Part shown: piece after piece, positions 15,889-24,859 of the stretch | Layout of the letters: each line of letters begins with the position of its first letter | How positions within the stretch are numbered: the first letter of the stretch is position 1 | Source of the DNA: CAYJAZ01 sp964369165 | GTDB taxonomy: Bacteria > Desulfobacterota > Desulfovibrionia > Desulfovibrionales > Desulfovibrionaceae | Direction: 5' to 3' | Assembly (NCBI GenBank): GCA_964369165.1 | Contig: CAYJFE010000037.1 | Span: forward strand, 1 to 24,986 | DNA length: 24,986 bases | Position numbers and translations under genes: made by a program | Notes under the pieces: model-generated | The model's database searches: none | The model's input: the letters and a program-made list of their open reading frames with translations, nothing else | What the model was told of the DNA's origin: nothing

Positions 15889-18800
15889 TACACATCAAAC
15901 AACATTTCCAAATCATCTCTAGTAAGCGATTTCCACGTGTCTTGACCCGGGATAACGGCTTCGGCAACGCCTTTTTTCATTTCTTGGAGGCGAAGAATTT
16001 TTTCCTCAACCGTATTTTGGCAAATCATCTTATAAGAGAAAACTTGCTTTTTCTGACCAATACGGTGCGCACGGTCAGTCGCTTGAGATTCAACAGCAGG
16101 GTTCCACCATGGATCGTAGTGAATAACATAATCTGCAGAAGTAAGGTTTAGACCAGTTCCACCCGCTTTAAGAGAAATAAGGAAGATTGGGATTTCAGGA
16201 GAATTATTGAATTTATCTACTTGCTCTAGTCTGTCTTTACTTGATCCATCAAGATAGCAGAAAGGAATGCCAGACATTTGCAACCAATTTCTAATCACAT
16301 GAAGCATTTGAACAAATTGTGAGAATACAAGCACTTTATGTCCTTCTTCCACAATATCAATAATCATATCTTTAAAAGCTTCAAATTTTCCTGAAGTCAT
16401 GCTCGGGGTTGTACCTGGCATATCGAGTTTCAATAAGCGAGGGTGGCAGCAGATTTGACGGAGTTTGAGCAAGGCATCAAGAATAGACATCTGACTTTTT
16501 GCCATACCTTTTTCATCGACATCAGCAAGCACTTGTTCTTTGAGCTTTTTAGCAAGCGCGCTGTAAAGTTCGGCTTGTTCGTCTGACAAATCGCAATAAG
16601 TGATATTTTCGATTTTTGGCGGAAGATCTTTCACAACTTCAGCCTTTGTTCTTCTCAAAATAAATGGTTTCACCCTTGAGCGCAGATAAGCTAAAGTTTC
16701 TTGATCGCCTTCTTTTATCGGTTTAATTATTCCACGTTGGAAAGAGTGCTGTGACCCTAAGAAACCAGGCATCAGGAATTCAAATAAAGACCATAATTCA
16801 AAAAGATTATTTTCAATAGGCGTACCTGACAGACAAAGACGGATTTTTGAATCTATTTGTCTTACTGATCTTGCAGTTATGGTATTAGGATTTTTGATAT
16901 TTTGCGCTTCGTCAAGAATAATGGCATTGAAAGAGAATTTTTCAAGTTCTTCCATATCACGGCGTAAAAGAGCATAAGTGGTGAGGACTATATCAGCATC
17001 GCCTATCTTTTTAAAGATATTTTCACGCCTTGTGCCGTAAACAATAACGCGCGTCAAATTAGGCACGAATTTAGAAGCCTCTCTGTCCCAGTTTGGCAAA
17101 ACAGAAGTTGGCACTACTATAAGGTTAGGCCCAGTTGCGCCAGTATTTTTCATATGTTGTATGAAAGCAAGTGTTTGAATCGTTTTACCAAGACCCATTT
17201 CATCTGCCAAAATACCGCCAAAGGAATATTCACGCAAGAAGTTCATGTATGATACGCCTTGAAGCTGGTAAGGGCGTAGACTTGCCTCTAAACCTTCTGG
17301 AGTTTCAACACTTTTGGCTTCGGTGAAGTTTTGAATATTTTCACGAAGGGTTGACCAGAATGGATCGACATGAGTATTAGGCAAATCTTCAAGTATAGAT
17401 TCAAGTGTAGGTGCTTCAAATTGCTTGAATTGATGCTTTGGTGCTTTTGTAGGATCAAGACCAAGCACTTTTAATTTGTGCGCCAATTTTTCAAGCCAAG
17501 ATTCAGGTAAGGAAGCATAAGAGCCGTCTTTAAGCTGAACATAGCGTTTGCCTTTAAGCCAAGCTCTCCAAATTCTTTCAAGCGGAAGGGATTGACCATC
17601 GTATTCCACTTCAATATCAAGTGAAAACCATTTTTCTTTTTCATTGCTTTCAACAGTAGCTGAAATAATTGGTGTTGATTTATGCACTTTATTATAACGT
17701 GAAAGCGTTGCTTCGCCATAAACACGCCATCTTTCTATAAGCGATGGGTAAGAATCAAGCAAGAAAGTAATAGCCTCTTCTGGTTCCATAAACCATAATT
17801 TATTACTTCTTGGTTGGAAGCGCATATCAGAAAGTTCTTGAATAAGGGCGGCTTCTTCTTTTTGATCACGACGAATCAAGAAAGTTTTGCCTTCATAGAC
17901 ATATGAACCTGTTTGAAAATCAGGGTTTGGCCCAATAAGAGCAAATTCGCCATGCACAGTTTCGTAAACATTTTGAATCTCAAGAGTGAGAAGAGAACCT
18001 TCTTCATCAAGATAAAGCTTTGGATTATAACTCGCTGGTTGGAAAACTGGTTCCATAATGCGTAAAAATTCTTCTTGCTCATAAAGTTCAGAAGAAGGAA
18101 GGCGCGTCCACACTCTATCGAGAAATTCAGGTATATCTTCTGATGGAATTGTGGGCGGAGTATTCACTAATGAATGAATAATTGTATGGCTAAGAGAAGT
18201 TTGCACAGGATAAAGTGTGTAATGCCAGCACACCCATAAAGGCATTTGCCCATGAAATGAAACTTCATCACTTGGCCTATGGTCATCTTCATCAATATCA
18301 ATAATAGAAAATGGCTCTTTGCCTTCTCTTTGTAAAAGAATATCAAAGTTTAAGCCTTCGTCTTCCATAGCAGGTCGGAGCTTTAAACGCATAGTGGCAT
18401 TTTCAATTCTGAAAGGAATTTCAGTGTCACGCCAGAAAAGATAGTATTCATTTCTTACAGTCCATAAAAACCAAGACAATAGGCCATCAGGAATTTCCAC
18501 CTTATGCCCTTGATAGTCTAAATGGTGTCCAATAAGCTCTAAAATATGCGGTAAGTCAGGCGATTGATCACACCAATCAGGGTTTTCTAAAATCTGTGCA
18601 AGAGTAACTTCTTGTCTTACTGATGAAATACCAGTTTTATTTTGTCTTGCTCTGAAAAATGCGACGGATAATCTACCCACTTCAGGAAAGAATTGGAAAA
18701 GAAAATAATGCCTTGAAGTTTCAGGTTCGAATTGGCCTGAATAAAAAGATCGAAAATCTTGTCGCCATTCTGTACGCACTTTATCAGGCACTACCTCATC

Positions 18801-19133
18801 AATCTGTTTATGACTTTCAAATGTTTTTACAAGATGCGAAGTGAGCGCAGCAATATGCTTGCAAGGATCTGAGAATGATTCCATACAATTACACGAATGT
18901 TCAACGTGCTTATCGCTCAAATTCAATTTTAATTCAGGCGAATAGGTTTGAAAGTCTTCACCATTTACTATGGCACGCACTTTTAAGTAATCGCCAACTA
19001 CTTCAATATCTGTTTTGCTTACAGCGCTTTCACTCATAAGCATTCGCGCTGTATCTCTAATGTATTCTGGTATTGATTTATCAAGAAAAGTTTGCAAAAT
19101 ATTCTTTGCCGCTGCTTCTTCTCTAGAATTCAT
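15889..19133 (-). CDS. SWIM zinc finger / SNF2-family DEAD/DEAH helicase (3' end lost in gap)
   Basis: About 1081 residues are visible. In order: a SWIM zinc-binding motif with C81, C83, C91 and H93; a long middle region without a family I can name; an SNF2 N-terminal ATPase with ADEMGLGKT (about 638-646), a DEAQ box near 740 and SGTPIENNLFELWSLFEF; and a helicase C-terminal domain with VFSQFVQML, YLDGSSKDR, LKAGGTGLNL and the final QATDRAHRIGQ. The last visible residues are SLTRDDLEMLFDV, typical of the very end of this family, so the stop is probably within the first bases of the gap. Reading the frame through the Ns into antisense yebC is meaningless. These are the RapA/HepA-like bacterial SNF2 proteins, whose role in DNA or nucleoprotein remodelling is poorly defined. 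AAGGAA lies six bases before the ATG. TATAAT on this strand (plus 19153-19158) is a candidate -10. Confidence 0.9.
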
Positions 19134-19294
19134 ATATATTCCTTATAATGCTATTATAAAAGTAATTACAATCAAACCACTTCTAATCTATTAAGAAACA
19201 CTATGCTATTTTTCTAAATTATTCAAGCAAAATTTGAACTTTTTCTAGTATTTTTCATTTTTTTTTGAAAATAATATTTATATTATTGTTTTTA
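19134..19294. other. AT-rich spacer between flavin reductase and SNF2 genes
   Basis: 161 bases with no gene. It contains an AT-only hairpin, AATAATA-TTTA-TATTATT (19270-19287), after the flavin reductase stop. It also contains the likely SNF2 promoter -10 (TATAAT on the minus strand, 19153-19158) without a strong -35. Nothing else is supported. Confidence 0.4.
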
Positions 19295-19879
19295 TTAGCT
19301 TTTTATAGTTCGCCCAAGTGAAAAAGCCCTTCCTTTTGACAGGCCTTTTTCTTTATATTCACGCGTTAAAGGGCAATACAAGAGTGTATCAATATCACCA
19401 ATAAGGCTATTTGTGTCTGAATCAACATAAGAAGAATTCACTTTTATATCCATAACCTCGCCTAAAAACAAAGTGTGCGAGCCTAAATCTTCATAGCTTC
19501 TCAATGCCATTTCTACCACAAAAGGGCATTGTGCCACATAGGGCGCGTGTATATGTTCTGCCATAAGAGGATCGAGCTTTAAAATATCAAATTTATCCTG
19601 ACTTTTTCCTGATACAATGCCTGCAAAATCAATTTCTTTGGCTTGAAGAGCTGATGGAATTGAGAGTGTAAAAGCCTTATGGCGCAATATATTGGAATAA
19701 GATTTTCTTTGATTTCTTACTGATACAGACATTATAGGTGGCTGTGAATTCACAATACCGCACCAAGCAGCTGTCATAATATTTGCTTTATTATCAGCAT
19801 CATACGAACCTAAAAAAGCCACAGGAGTAGCTGGTAATAAGGCATTTGCACCTATAGAGATAAAATTTTGCTCTTTCAT
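19295..19879 (-). CDS. Flavin reductase / flavoredoxin-like FMN-binding split-barrel protein
   Basis: 194 residues, the length of flavoredoxins and related flavin_reduct-domain proteins. The pattern fits the family: an N-terminal PATPVAFLGSYDADNKANIMTA-like strand-loop, PPIMSVSVRNQRKSYSNI (48-65) that contacts FMN, AFTLSIPS, and a late strand with HTLFLGEVMDI. In sulfate reducers such proteins carry electrons via FMN or act as flavin reductases; the physiological partner is unknown here. The ATG at 19879 has no usable Shine-Dalgarno. A 13-bp hairpin ends only 12 bases upstream, which is odd (see that entry). It lies downstream of argG but is functionally unrelated to arginine synthesis as far as I can see. 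Confidence 0.83.
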   Translation of the reverse strand: MKEQNFISIGANALLPATPVAFLGSYDADNKANIMTAAWCGIVNSQPPIMSVSVRNQRKSYSNILRHKAFTLSIPSALQAKEIDFAGIVSGKSQDKFDILKLDPLMAEHIHAPYVAQCPFVVEMALRSYEDLGSHTLFLGEVMDIKVNSSYVDSDTNSLIGDIDTLLYCPLTREYKEKGLSKGRAFSLGRTIKS

Positions 19880-19886
19880 ATATATT

Positions 19887-19925
19887 AAAAAGATATACCT
19901 ATAACAATAACATTATAGGTATATC
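19887..19925 (-). terminator. 13-bp hairpin: argG terminator abutting flavin reductase start
   Basis: On the plus strand GATATACCTATAA (19892-19904) and TTATAGGTATATC (19913-19925), perfect 13-bp arms with an 8-base loop. Read on the minus strand it lies 13 bases after the argG stop and is followed by five Ts (19891-19887), so it fits an intrinsic terminator of argG. It ends just before the next start codon, so it could also be a regulatory element of the flavin reductase. Confidence 0.65.
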
Positions 19926-19938
19926 AAGGTTTTGAATA

Positions 19939-21141
19939 TTATTTTACTAAGTCTTTTCTATAACCACGTATTCTTAATGACTGCAGATTGATAAAACCTT
20001 CCGCATCGTGATGATTATAAGTGGCGCATTCTTCAAAAGTTGCTAAATCGTGGCAATAAAGTGAATGCGGTGAATAACGACCAACAGGGAAAGCTACACC
20101 TTTATACAATTTCAAGCGTACTGAGCCAGTAACTTTTTCTTGCGTTTTATCAATAAGAGCCTGCATAGCTTCACGCTCTGGCGCAAACCAGAAGCCATTA
20201 TAAATTGCTGTTGCGTAGCGTGGAAGAATAAGATCACGCACTGCCATAGCTTCACGATCAAGGCAAATACCTTCTAAATCATGGTGAGCGACGTGTAAGA
20301 CTGTGCCGCCTGGAGTTTCATAAACCCCTCTTGCTTTCATGCCAACAAAGCGATTTTCAACCATATCAAGACGGCCAATACCGTGCTTGCCTGCAATTTC
20401 ATTGAGTTGCAAAACCATTTGTGCTGGACTAAGATGTACACCATTTAAAGCAATAGCATCGCCTTTTTCAAAATCAATTGTGATATATTCAGGAGTATCA
20501 GGAGCTTTTTCAACTGGCACAGCCATTACGTGTGACATTGCTTCTGGTTCTTCCCAAGGATCTTCCAATTCGCCGCCTTCAAATGAGCAATGCAGCATAT
20601 TTCTATCCATACTGTAATGTTTAGCTCCAGAAGTAATTGGAATACCATGCTTTTCTGCAAATTCATTTAAAGCAGTCCTTGACATTAAATCCCATTCTCT
20701 CCAAGGAGCAATGCATTTGATTTCAGGAGCTAAAGCTGCTGCTGCAAGTTCAAAGCGTACTTGATCATTGCCTTTACCTGTTGCGCCATGGGCAATAGCA
20801 TCTGCATTTTCAGCTTTTGCAATTTCAATAAGTTTCTTTGAAATAAGTGGTCTAGCAATAGAAGTTCCAAGAAGATAACGGCCTTCATAAAGAGCATTTG
20901 CACGCATCATAGGATAGATAAAATCAGAGGCAAATTCGTCACGAAGATCTGAAACATAGGCCTTTGTTGCACCAGTTTCTAAAGCTTTTGGTTCAACGCC
21001 ATCAAGATCATCACCTTGCCCTAAGTCAGCCGTGAAAGTGATTACTTCACAGCCATATTTTTCCATAAGCCATTTTAAAATAACAGAAGTATCTAATCCG
21101 CCTGAATAGGCTAAGACAACTTTTTTGATTGATTTTGACAT
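19939..21141 (-). CDS. argG: Argininosuccinate synthase
   Basis: Joins citrulline and aspartate, using ATP, to give argininosuccinate in arginine biosynthesis. 400 residues, full length. The ATP-binding P-loop-like AYSGGLDTS is at about 11-19. Further family blocks are GATGKGNDQVRFE (about 118-130), YSMDRNMLHCSFEGG and the C-terminal YSPHSLYCHDLATF. All are intact. There are two adjacent ATGs. The second, at 21141, is six bases from AAGGA and is preferred; the first (21144) is only three bases away. The gene follows the OTC-like gene by 21 bases in the same direction, so the two form an operon. No argH is seen downstream; the next gene is a flavin reductase behind a strong hairpin. Confidence 0.96.
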   Translation of the reverse strand: MSKSIKKVVLAYSGGLDTSVILKWLMEKYGCEVITFTADLGQGDDLDGVEPKALETGATKAYVSDLRDEFASDFIYPMMRANALYEGRYLLGTSIARPLISKKLIEIAKAENADAIAHGATGKGNDQVRFELAAAALAPEIKCIAPWREWDLMSRTALNEFAEKHGIPITSGAKHYSMDRNMLHCSFEGGELEDPWEEPEAMSHVMAVPVEKAPDTPEYITIDFEKGDAIALNGVHLSPAQMVLQLNEIAGKHGIGRLDMVENRFVGMKARGVYETPGGTVLHVAHHDLEGICLDREAMAVRDLILPRYATAIYNGFWFAPEREAMQALIDKTQEKVTGSVRLKLYKGVAFPVGRYSPHSLYCHDLATFEECATYNHHDAEGFINLQSLRIRGYRKDLVK

Positions 21142-21162
21142 CATAAATCCTTTTATATTACA

Positions 21163-22065
21163 TTATTTTGCGAGTGAATTTTGAAAATATAAGAGAGCTG
21201 CCATACGAGTGAATACTGTGGCTCTTTTATAAAGTTTTGTATCATACGCGCTTGACTCTACTTCAGGGATAAGAGAAATAACTTGTGTATTTTCGCCAAA
21301 CTTACTCTTGATAGCGTCATAAGTATAGGGATGAGCTGGAGAAGTGAAATTGCCTTGCTGTTGATAGCTCCAATTATTTATATATAATAAATCTGGATTG
21401 TCAGGCAAGAAGTTTGGGTCATAGGTGAGGAAAACTTTTGAGCCAGACTGCATAGCTATGTCTAAATGATCTTTTTGCGGTGTGCACTCATTTTCCATAG
21501 CCTTATTATCTGCAAAAGAAATGCCTAATTCATGGCGTAAGCACATAGAAGCATTGAGTAAAGAATTTGCATATTCACAATTCTTGCTTCCGGCATCGCC
21601 TATAAAGGCAGTGGAAAGTTTTGTGATATTTTTACCTGAGCGAAGAGCGGTGAATACAATATTTGTAAACATAGCAAGCGCATTAGAAGACATCACATCA
21701 TCGCCTAAACTTTGAGCAATCAGGGCATTATCTGAAATTATATTCTCAATTTCTTCTTTTTCGCTTTCAATCAGTTCATCATCAATGATAAGAATCAGTT
21801 TTTCAAGTTTGCCAGATATAATTTGTGCTTTGTCAACTTTGTGTAAATCATCAACACATTCAAAAGTCACAGCAAAAAGCTCCGCAACTTCCTTCCAAAG
21901 CTCAATTTGATTTTTAGCATCATTAAGTTTTTTGCTATAAAATACAAGTCTACCTTCAAATGTAGGTACTTGATTTTCTTCTCTTGTTGCAAAATCAAGA
22001 GCCTGAGAAACTATATCTCTCACGCCTTGACAACCCCAATCACGAAAGTGTATAAGTGTGTGCAT
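21163..22065 (-). CDS. Ornithine carbamoyltransferase-like protein, catalytic motifs apparently lost
   Basis: 300 residues from the ATG at 22065, with GGGGAT just upstream. A TTG at 22077 would add four residues and is rejected. The length and segment order follow aspartate/ornithine carbamoyltransferases. An N-terminal helix pair leads to EGRLVFYSKKLNDAK, where a true enzyme has a strand ending in S-T-R-T-R. DDVMSSNALAMFTNI occupies the HPxQxLxDxxT position. FIGDAGSKNCEYANSLL (about 154-170) matches the GDxxNxxxSL block, LYINNWSYQQ (227-236) the VYTDxW block, and ISLIPEVES (263-271) the HCLP block. The carbamoyl-phosphate arginines, the HPxQ motif and the HCLP cysteine are not recognisable. 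With argG 21 bases downstream, the argF position is right. I infer a diverged, probably inactive or repurposed OTC. If this is wrong, it is a hypothetical protein. Confidence 0.6.
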   Translation of the reverse strand: MHTLIHFRDWGCQGVRDIVSQALDFATREENQVPTFEGRLVFYSKKLNDAKNQIELWKEVAELFAVTFECVDDLHKVDKAQIISGKLEKLILIIDDELIESEKEEIENIISDNALIAQSLGDDVMSSNALAMFTNIVFTALRSGKNITKLSTAFIGDAGSKNCEYANSLLNASMCLRHELGISFADNKAMENECTPQKDHLDIAMQSGSKVFLTYDPNFLPDNPDLLYINNWSYQQQGNFTSPAHPYTYDAIKSKFGENTQVISLIPEVESSAYDTKLYKRATVFTRMAALLYFQNSLAK

Positions 22066-22136
22066 ATCTATCCCCAAATAAGTGAATTAAGAACTGAAAA
22101 AGTCAAACATAAAAAGTCTATAAAGTCAAATTTAAT
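22066..22136. promoter_or_regulatory. Divergent intergenic region with repeated AAAGTC
   Basis: 71 bases between the OTC-like gene and the UPF0280 gene. The hexamer AAAGTC occurs three times on the plus strand (ending at 22104, 22118 and 22127), giving TTGACT/AGACTT elements on the other strand that could serve as -35 boxes for the arginine-side operon. No clear matching -10 is seen. Confidence 0.25.
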
Positions 22137-22988
22137 ATGCAAGAAAAATCTGTATACAATAATAAAAATAGAGCCTACAGAAATAAAATTTCGCTCTATA
22201 CAGCCGATCAAAGCCTAGATGAGTCAGAAAAAAAAATTTCTGCAAATCATTCAAAAAACAAAGAACAAGTAATCAATATTATTATTGAAGAAAGTGATCT
22301 CTTGATTCTTCTGACAAATGAAATAAAAAAAGAGTGTATTGAAGAAAAAGCAAGAAGCATTCTTTCAAGATTAAGAAATGAACTAAAAGCATTTATCATG
22401 CTCTATCCAGAATTTGAACATTCACTCTCCCCTCTTCAACTAAAAAATACATTAAGCTTTACACCACTTATTCATGAAATGCAAAAGGCTTCACAGATTA
22501 CAAATATTGGCCCTTTTGCCTCAGTTGCAGGCACTGTCGCTGAATTTTTGGCAAAAGAATTATCAGATTATCTAAAAAGCTTAGATCTACCTTCTGATAT
22601 TATAGTTGAAAATGGTGGAGATATTTATATTATTTCCTCAATAAAAAGAATTGTCGCACTTTTAGACAAACCTGAAAAGGATCTGCACCTCGGTCTTGAA
22701 ATTGAGCAGACTGATGGTCTTTCTATTGCCGCTTCATCAGCGACTATAGGCCATTCAAAATCATTTGGAAAAGCCGAATTATGTGTGATATTATCAAAAA
22801 ATGCAGCCTTAGCTGATTCAATGGCAACAGCCATTTGTAATGCTATCAAAAGCCCAGCTGATTTTAATTACGCACTCGAATTGTATAAAAAGCATGAAAG
22901 GCACGGCCTAGTGGGCATTTTTTCTTCTTGCAACGATAATTTTCTTGCCTATGGCGACATAGTTCTTACAAAGTTACAGCCAAGCTAA
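22137..22988 (+). CDS. UPF0280 family protein (ApbE-like fold)
   Basis: 283 residues. Family blocks in order: NRAYRNKIS near the N-terminus, an EESDLLI strand, FIMLYPEFEHSLSPL, the conserved NIGPFASVAGTVAEFLAK (about 122-139; usually VGPMAAVAG), IVENGGDIYI (about 155-164) and GLSIAASSATIGHSKSFGKAE (about 195-215), then a helix ALADSMATAICNAI. These are the UPF0280 signatures, related in fold to the flavin transferase ApbE. The function of UPF0280 is not established, though it is shared by methanogens and some sulfate reducers. No good ribosome binding site precedes the ATG. It is divergent from the argG operon and 140 bases upstream of era. Confidence 0.8.
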   Translation: MQEKSVYNNKNRAYRNKISLYTADQSLDESEKKISANHSKNKEQVINIIIEESDLLILLTNEIKKECIEEKARSILSRLRNELKAFIMLYPEFEHSLSPLQLKNTLSFTPLIHEMQKASQITNIGPFASVAGTVAEFLAKELSDYLKSLDLPSDIIVENGGDIYIISSIKRIVALLDKPEKDLHLGLEIEQTDGLSIAASSATIGHSKSFGKAELCVILSKNAALADSMATAICNAIKSPADFNYALELYKKHERHGLVGIFSSCNDNFLAYGDIVLTKLQPS

Positions 22989-23078
22989 GCTATCAATATT
23001 ATAGCATAAAATTAGCAGAGATTCATAACTTGACGATAGCTCTAAAATATGCCATTAAACATCAGTAAAAAATTTCTT

Positions 23079-23102
23079 ATTTGCCTCTTTTTTTAGGCAA
23101 AT
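23079..23102 (+). repeat. Hairpin with T-run in its loop, upstream of era
   Basis: ATTTGCCT (23079-23086) and AGGCAAAT (23095-23102), perfect 8-bp arms extendable by wobble. The loop is CTTTTTTT. It ends 16 bases before the era ribosome binding site (CGGAG, 23119-23123). The T-run is in the loop, not after the stem, so it is not a normal terminator of the upstream gene. Confidence 0.45.
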
Positions 23103-23128
23103 GATCACCTTTAAATTTCGGAGCAAAT

Positions 23129-24067
23129 ATGTCAGAAAATCAAAAAAAATTTCATTGTGGTTGGGTTGCGCTTATGGGACCACCAAATGCTGGAAAATCC
23201 ACACTACTCAATGCTATGCTTGGTCAAAAACTCAGCATTGTCACACCAAAACCGCAAACAACTCGTAATCAAATCGTAGGCATTTTGACTGAAAAAAACA
23301 GTCAAATCGTCTTTATGGATACTCCAGGGCTTCACCACAATAGAGCGCAAATGCGTGGACATCTAGGTAAAATTATGCGTGAAGCCATTTTTCAAAGTAT
23401 TGGCCAAGCTGATTTGGCACTTTTGATGCTTGATTCACACCTCTATATTAATAAGCCAGACTTTTTGGAAAGAGATCTTTTGCCTGTTGCCGATATTATC
23501 AGAAGCGGTGAAAAACCTGCTATTATAGTATTGAATAAAATCGATATGTTCCACGATAAAACACGTATGCTCCCTCTTGTTGAAAAATTGAGCAATCTTT
23601 TCCCAAAAGCTGATGTGTTCCCTATGTCTGCCTTGCAAGAAGACGGCATTCAAACACTCAAGCAATTGATCACAGCTCGCTTGCCTGAGCAAGAAGCGCA
23701 ATTTCCTGAAGATCAAATTTCAACAGCGCCACTTCGCTTCTTAGCTGCTGAAATGATAAGAGAAAAAGTTTTCGATAAACTACACCAAGAAGTGCCTTAC
23801 ACAACTGCTGTAGAAATTGAACAATGGGAAGAAGACAAGAAAAGAACAGTTATTCATGCCGTTATCTATGTTTCACGCCCAACGCATAAATCAATGATTA
23901 TTGGCAAACAAGGTTCAACAATCAAAGAAATCGGCACATTAGCACGCCTTGACATTCAAGAGCTTGTGGGCACAAAAGTTCATCTCGAACTCTGGGTAAA
24001 AGTTAAAGAAAACTGGATAGAAGATCCGAATTTCATAAGAGAAAATGACGTATTTAATGGTATGTAA
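23129..24067 (+). CDS. era: GTPase Era, 16S rRNA-binding ribosome assembly factor
   Basis: 312 residues, full length. GTPase motifs: G1 GPPNAGKST (about 17-25), the switch I region PKPQTTRNQIVGI with the effector threonine, G3 DTPG, and G4 NKID. The C-terminal KH domain runs from about 215, with the GxxG loop IIGKQGSTIKEIG and the closing VHLELWVKVKENW. Era binds the 3' end of 16S rRNA and helps 30S maturation. The start is fixed by CGGAG five bases upstream. It is followed by yggS after 32 bases, in the same direction. Confidence 0.96.
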   Translation: MSENQKKFHCGWVALMGPPNAGKSTLLNAMLGQKLSIVTPKPQTTRNQIVGILTEKNSQIVFMDTPGLHHNRAQMRGHLGKIMREAIFQSIGQADLALLMLDSHLYINKPDFLERDLLPVADIIRSGEKPAIIVLNKIDMFHDKTRMLPLVEKLSNLFPKADVFPMSALQEDGIQTLKQLITARLPEQEAQFPEDQISTAPLRFLAAEMIREKVFDKLHQEVPYTTAVEIEQWEEDKKRTVIHAVIYVSRPTHKSMIIGKQGSTIKEIGTLARLDIQELVGTKVHLELWVKVKENWIEDPNFIRENDVFNGM

Positions 24068-24099
24068 AAATATCATTGTCATGCATTAAGGTCAGAGCT

Positions 24100-24819
24100 A
24101 TGTTAGAAGAAAATTATAAACAAGTCCTAGAAAATATACAAAGTATTTGCTCAAAAGCAGGAAGAAAAATTGACAGCTTAGAACTCTTAGCTGTGTCAAA
24201 ATTTCATTCAGCTCAAAGTGTTGCAGAAATCGCAAAACTTGGCCAAGTTCATTTTGCTGAAAGCTATCTCAAGGAAGCTAAAGAAAAAAAACTTCAAGTG
24301 AAAGATTTACTTTCTGAAGAATTATTCAAACAAATACAATGGCATAGCATAGGACACATACAAACAAATAAAGCAAAAGATGCGCTTGACAATTATGCCT
24401 ATATACACGCGCTAGACTCTGAAAGACTGGCACTGGCATTAGATAAAGTTTTGGAACGAAAATTGCATTCTACTGAATTAGAGGCGCAAAAAGTGCTTAT
24501 TGAGGTAAATATTGCCCAAGAAGAGCAAAAAGCTGGTGTTTCCATTGAAGATTGCCCACATCTGCTTGAAAAAATCTTGACTTTGCCTACACTCAAAGCA
24601 GAGGGCTTTATGTGTTTGCCGCCTTTGCAAGAAAAAGATGGTGATAGTAGAAAGTATTTCAAAGCATTGTATGAGCTTAGAGAGAAGATGGAACAAGAAT
24701 TTCGCATCAAACTTCCGCATCTTTCTATGGGCACTAGCGGCGATTATGAACACGCAATCTATGAGGGTGCCACTTTTATAAGGATAGGCACTGACATTTT
24801 TGGAGAAAGGCAGTATTAG
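24100..24819 (+). CDS. yggS: YggS/PLPBP-family pyridoxal-phosphate homeostasis protein
   Basis: 239 residues from the ATG at 24100 with AAGG at 24088-24091, eight bases upstream. A TTG at 24076 would add eight residues and has no site. The single TIM-barrel-like PLP protein is recognised by LLAVSKFH, whose lysine binds PLP, the FAESYLKEA block (usually FGENYxQE), QWHSIGHIQTNK, and the C-terminal LSMGTSGDYEHAIYEGATFIRIG then FGERQY. It binds PLP without known catalysis and affects vitamin B6 and amino-acid balance. Its last codons are part of a repeat present again 127 bases downstream. Confidence 0.95.
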   Translation: MLEENYKQVLENIQSICSKAGRKIDSLELLAVSKFHSAQSVAEIAKLGQVHFAESYLKEAKEKKLQVKDLLSEELFKQIQWHSIGHIQTNKAKDALDNYAYIHALDSERLALALDKVLERKLHSTELEAQKVLIEVNIAQEEQKAGVSIEDCPHLLEKILTLPTLKAEGFMCLPPLQEKDGDSRKYFKALYELREKMEQEFRIKLPHLSMGTSGDYEHAIYEGATFIRIGTDIFGERQY

Positions 24820-24859
24820 TATGAACGCAGTGAATAAAAGCTTTAGCGAACAAACAAGA
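24796..24859. repeat. Direct repeat, copy 1 (end of yggS and following bases)
   Basis: 64 bases matching 24923-24986 with a single mismatch (A24804 against T24931). The last 55 bases (24805-24859) are identical. Copy 1 includes the final codons of yggS, its TAG stop, and 40 bases after it. Confidence 0.95.

Noticed and set aside
19270..19287. AT-only hairpin after the flavin reductase as a terminator
   Set aside because: On the transcribed strand only two Ts follow the stem and the pairing is weak; the longer T-run is on the other strand.
23030..23059. TTGACG as -35 of an era promoter
   Set aside because: No hexamer resembling TATAAT at 16-18 bases; the best is ATTAAA, with three matches.
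24076..24099. TTG start for yggS
   Set aside because: It lacks a site; the ATG at 24100 has AAGG at a good distance and fits the family N-terminus.
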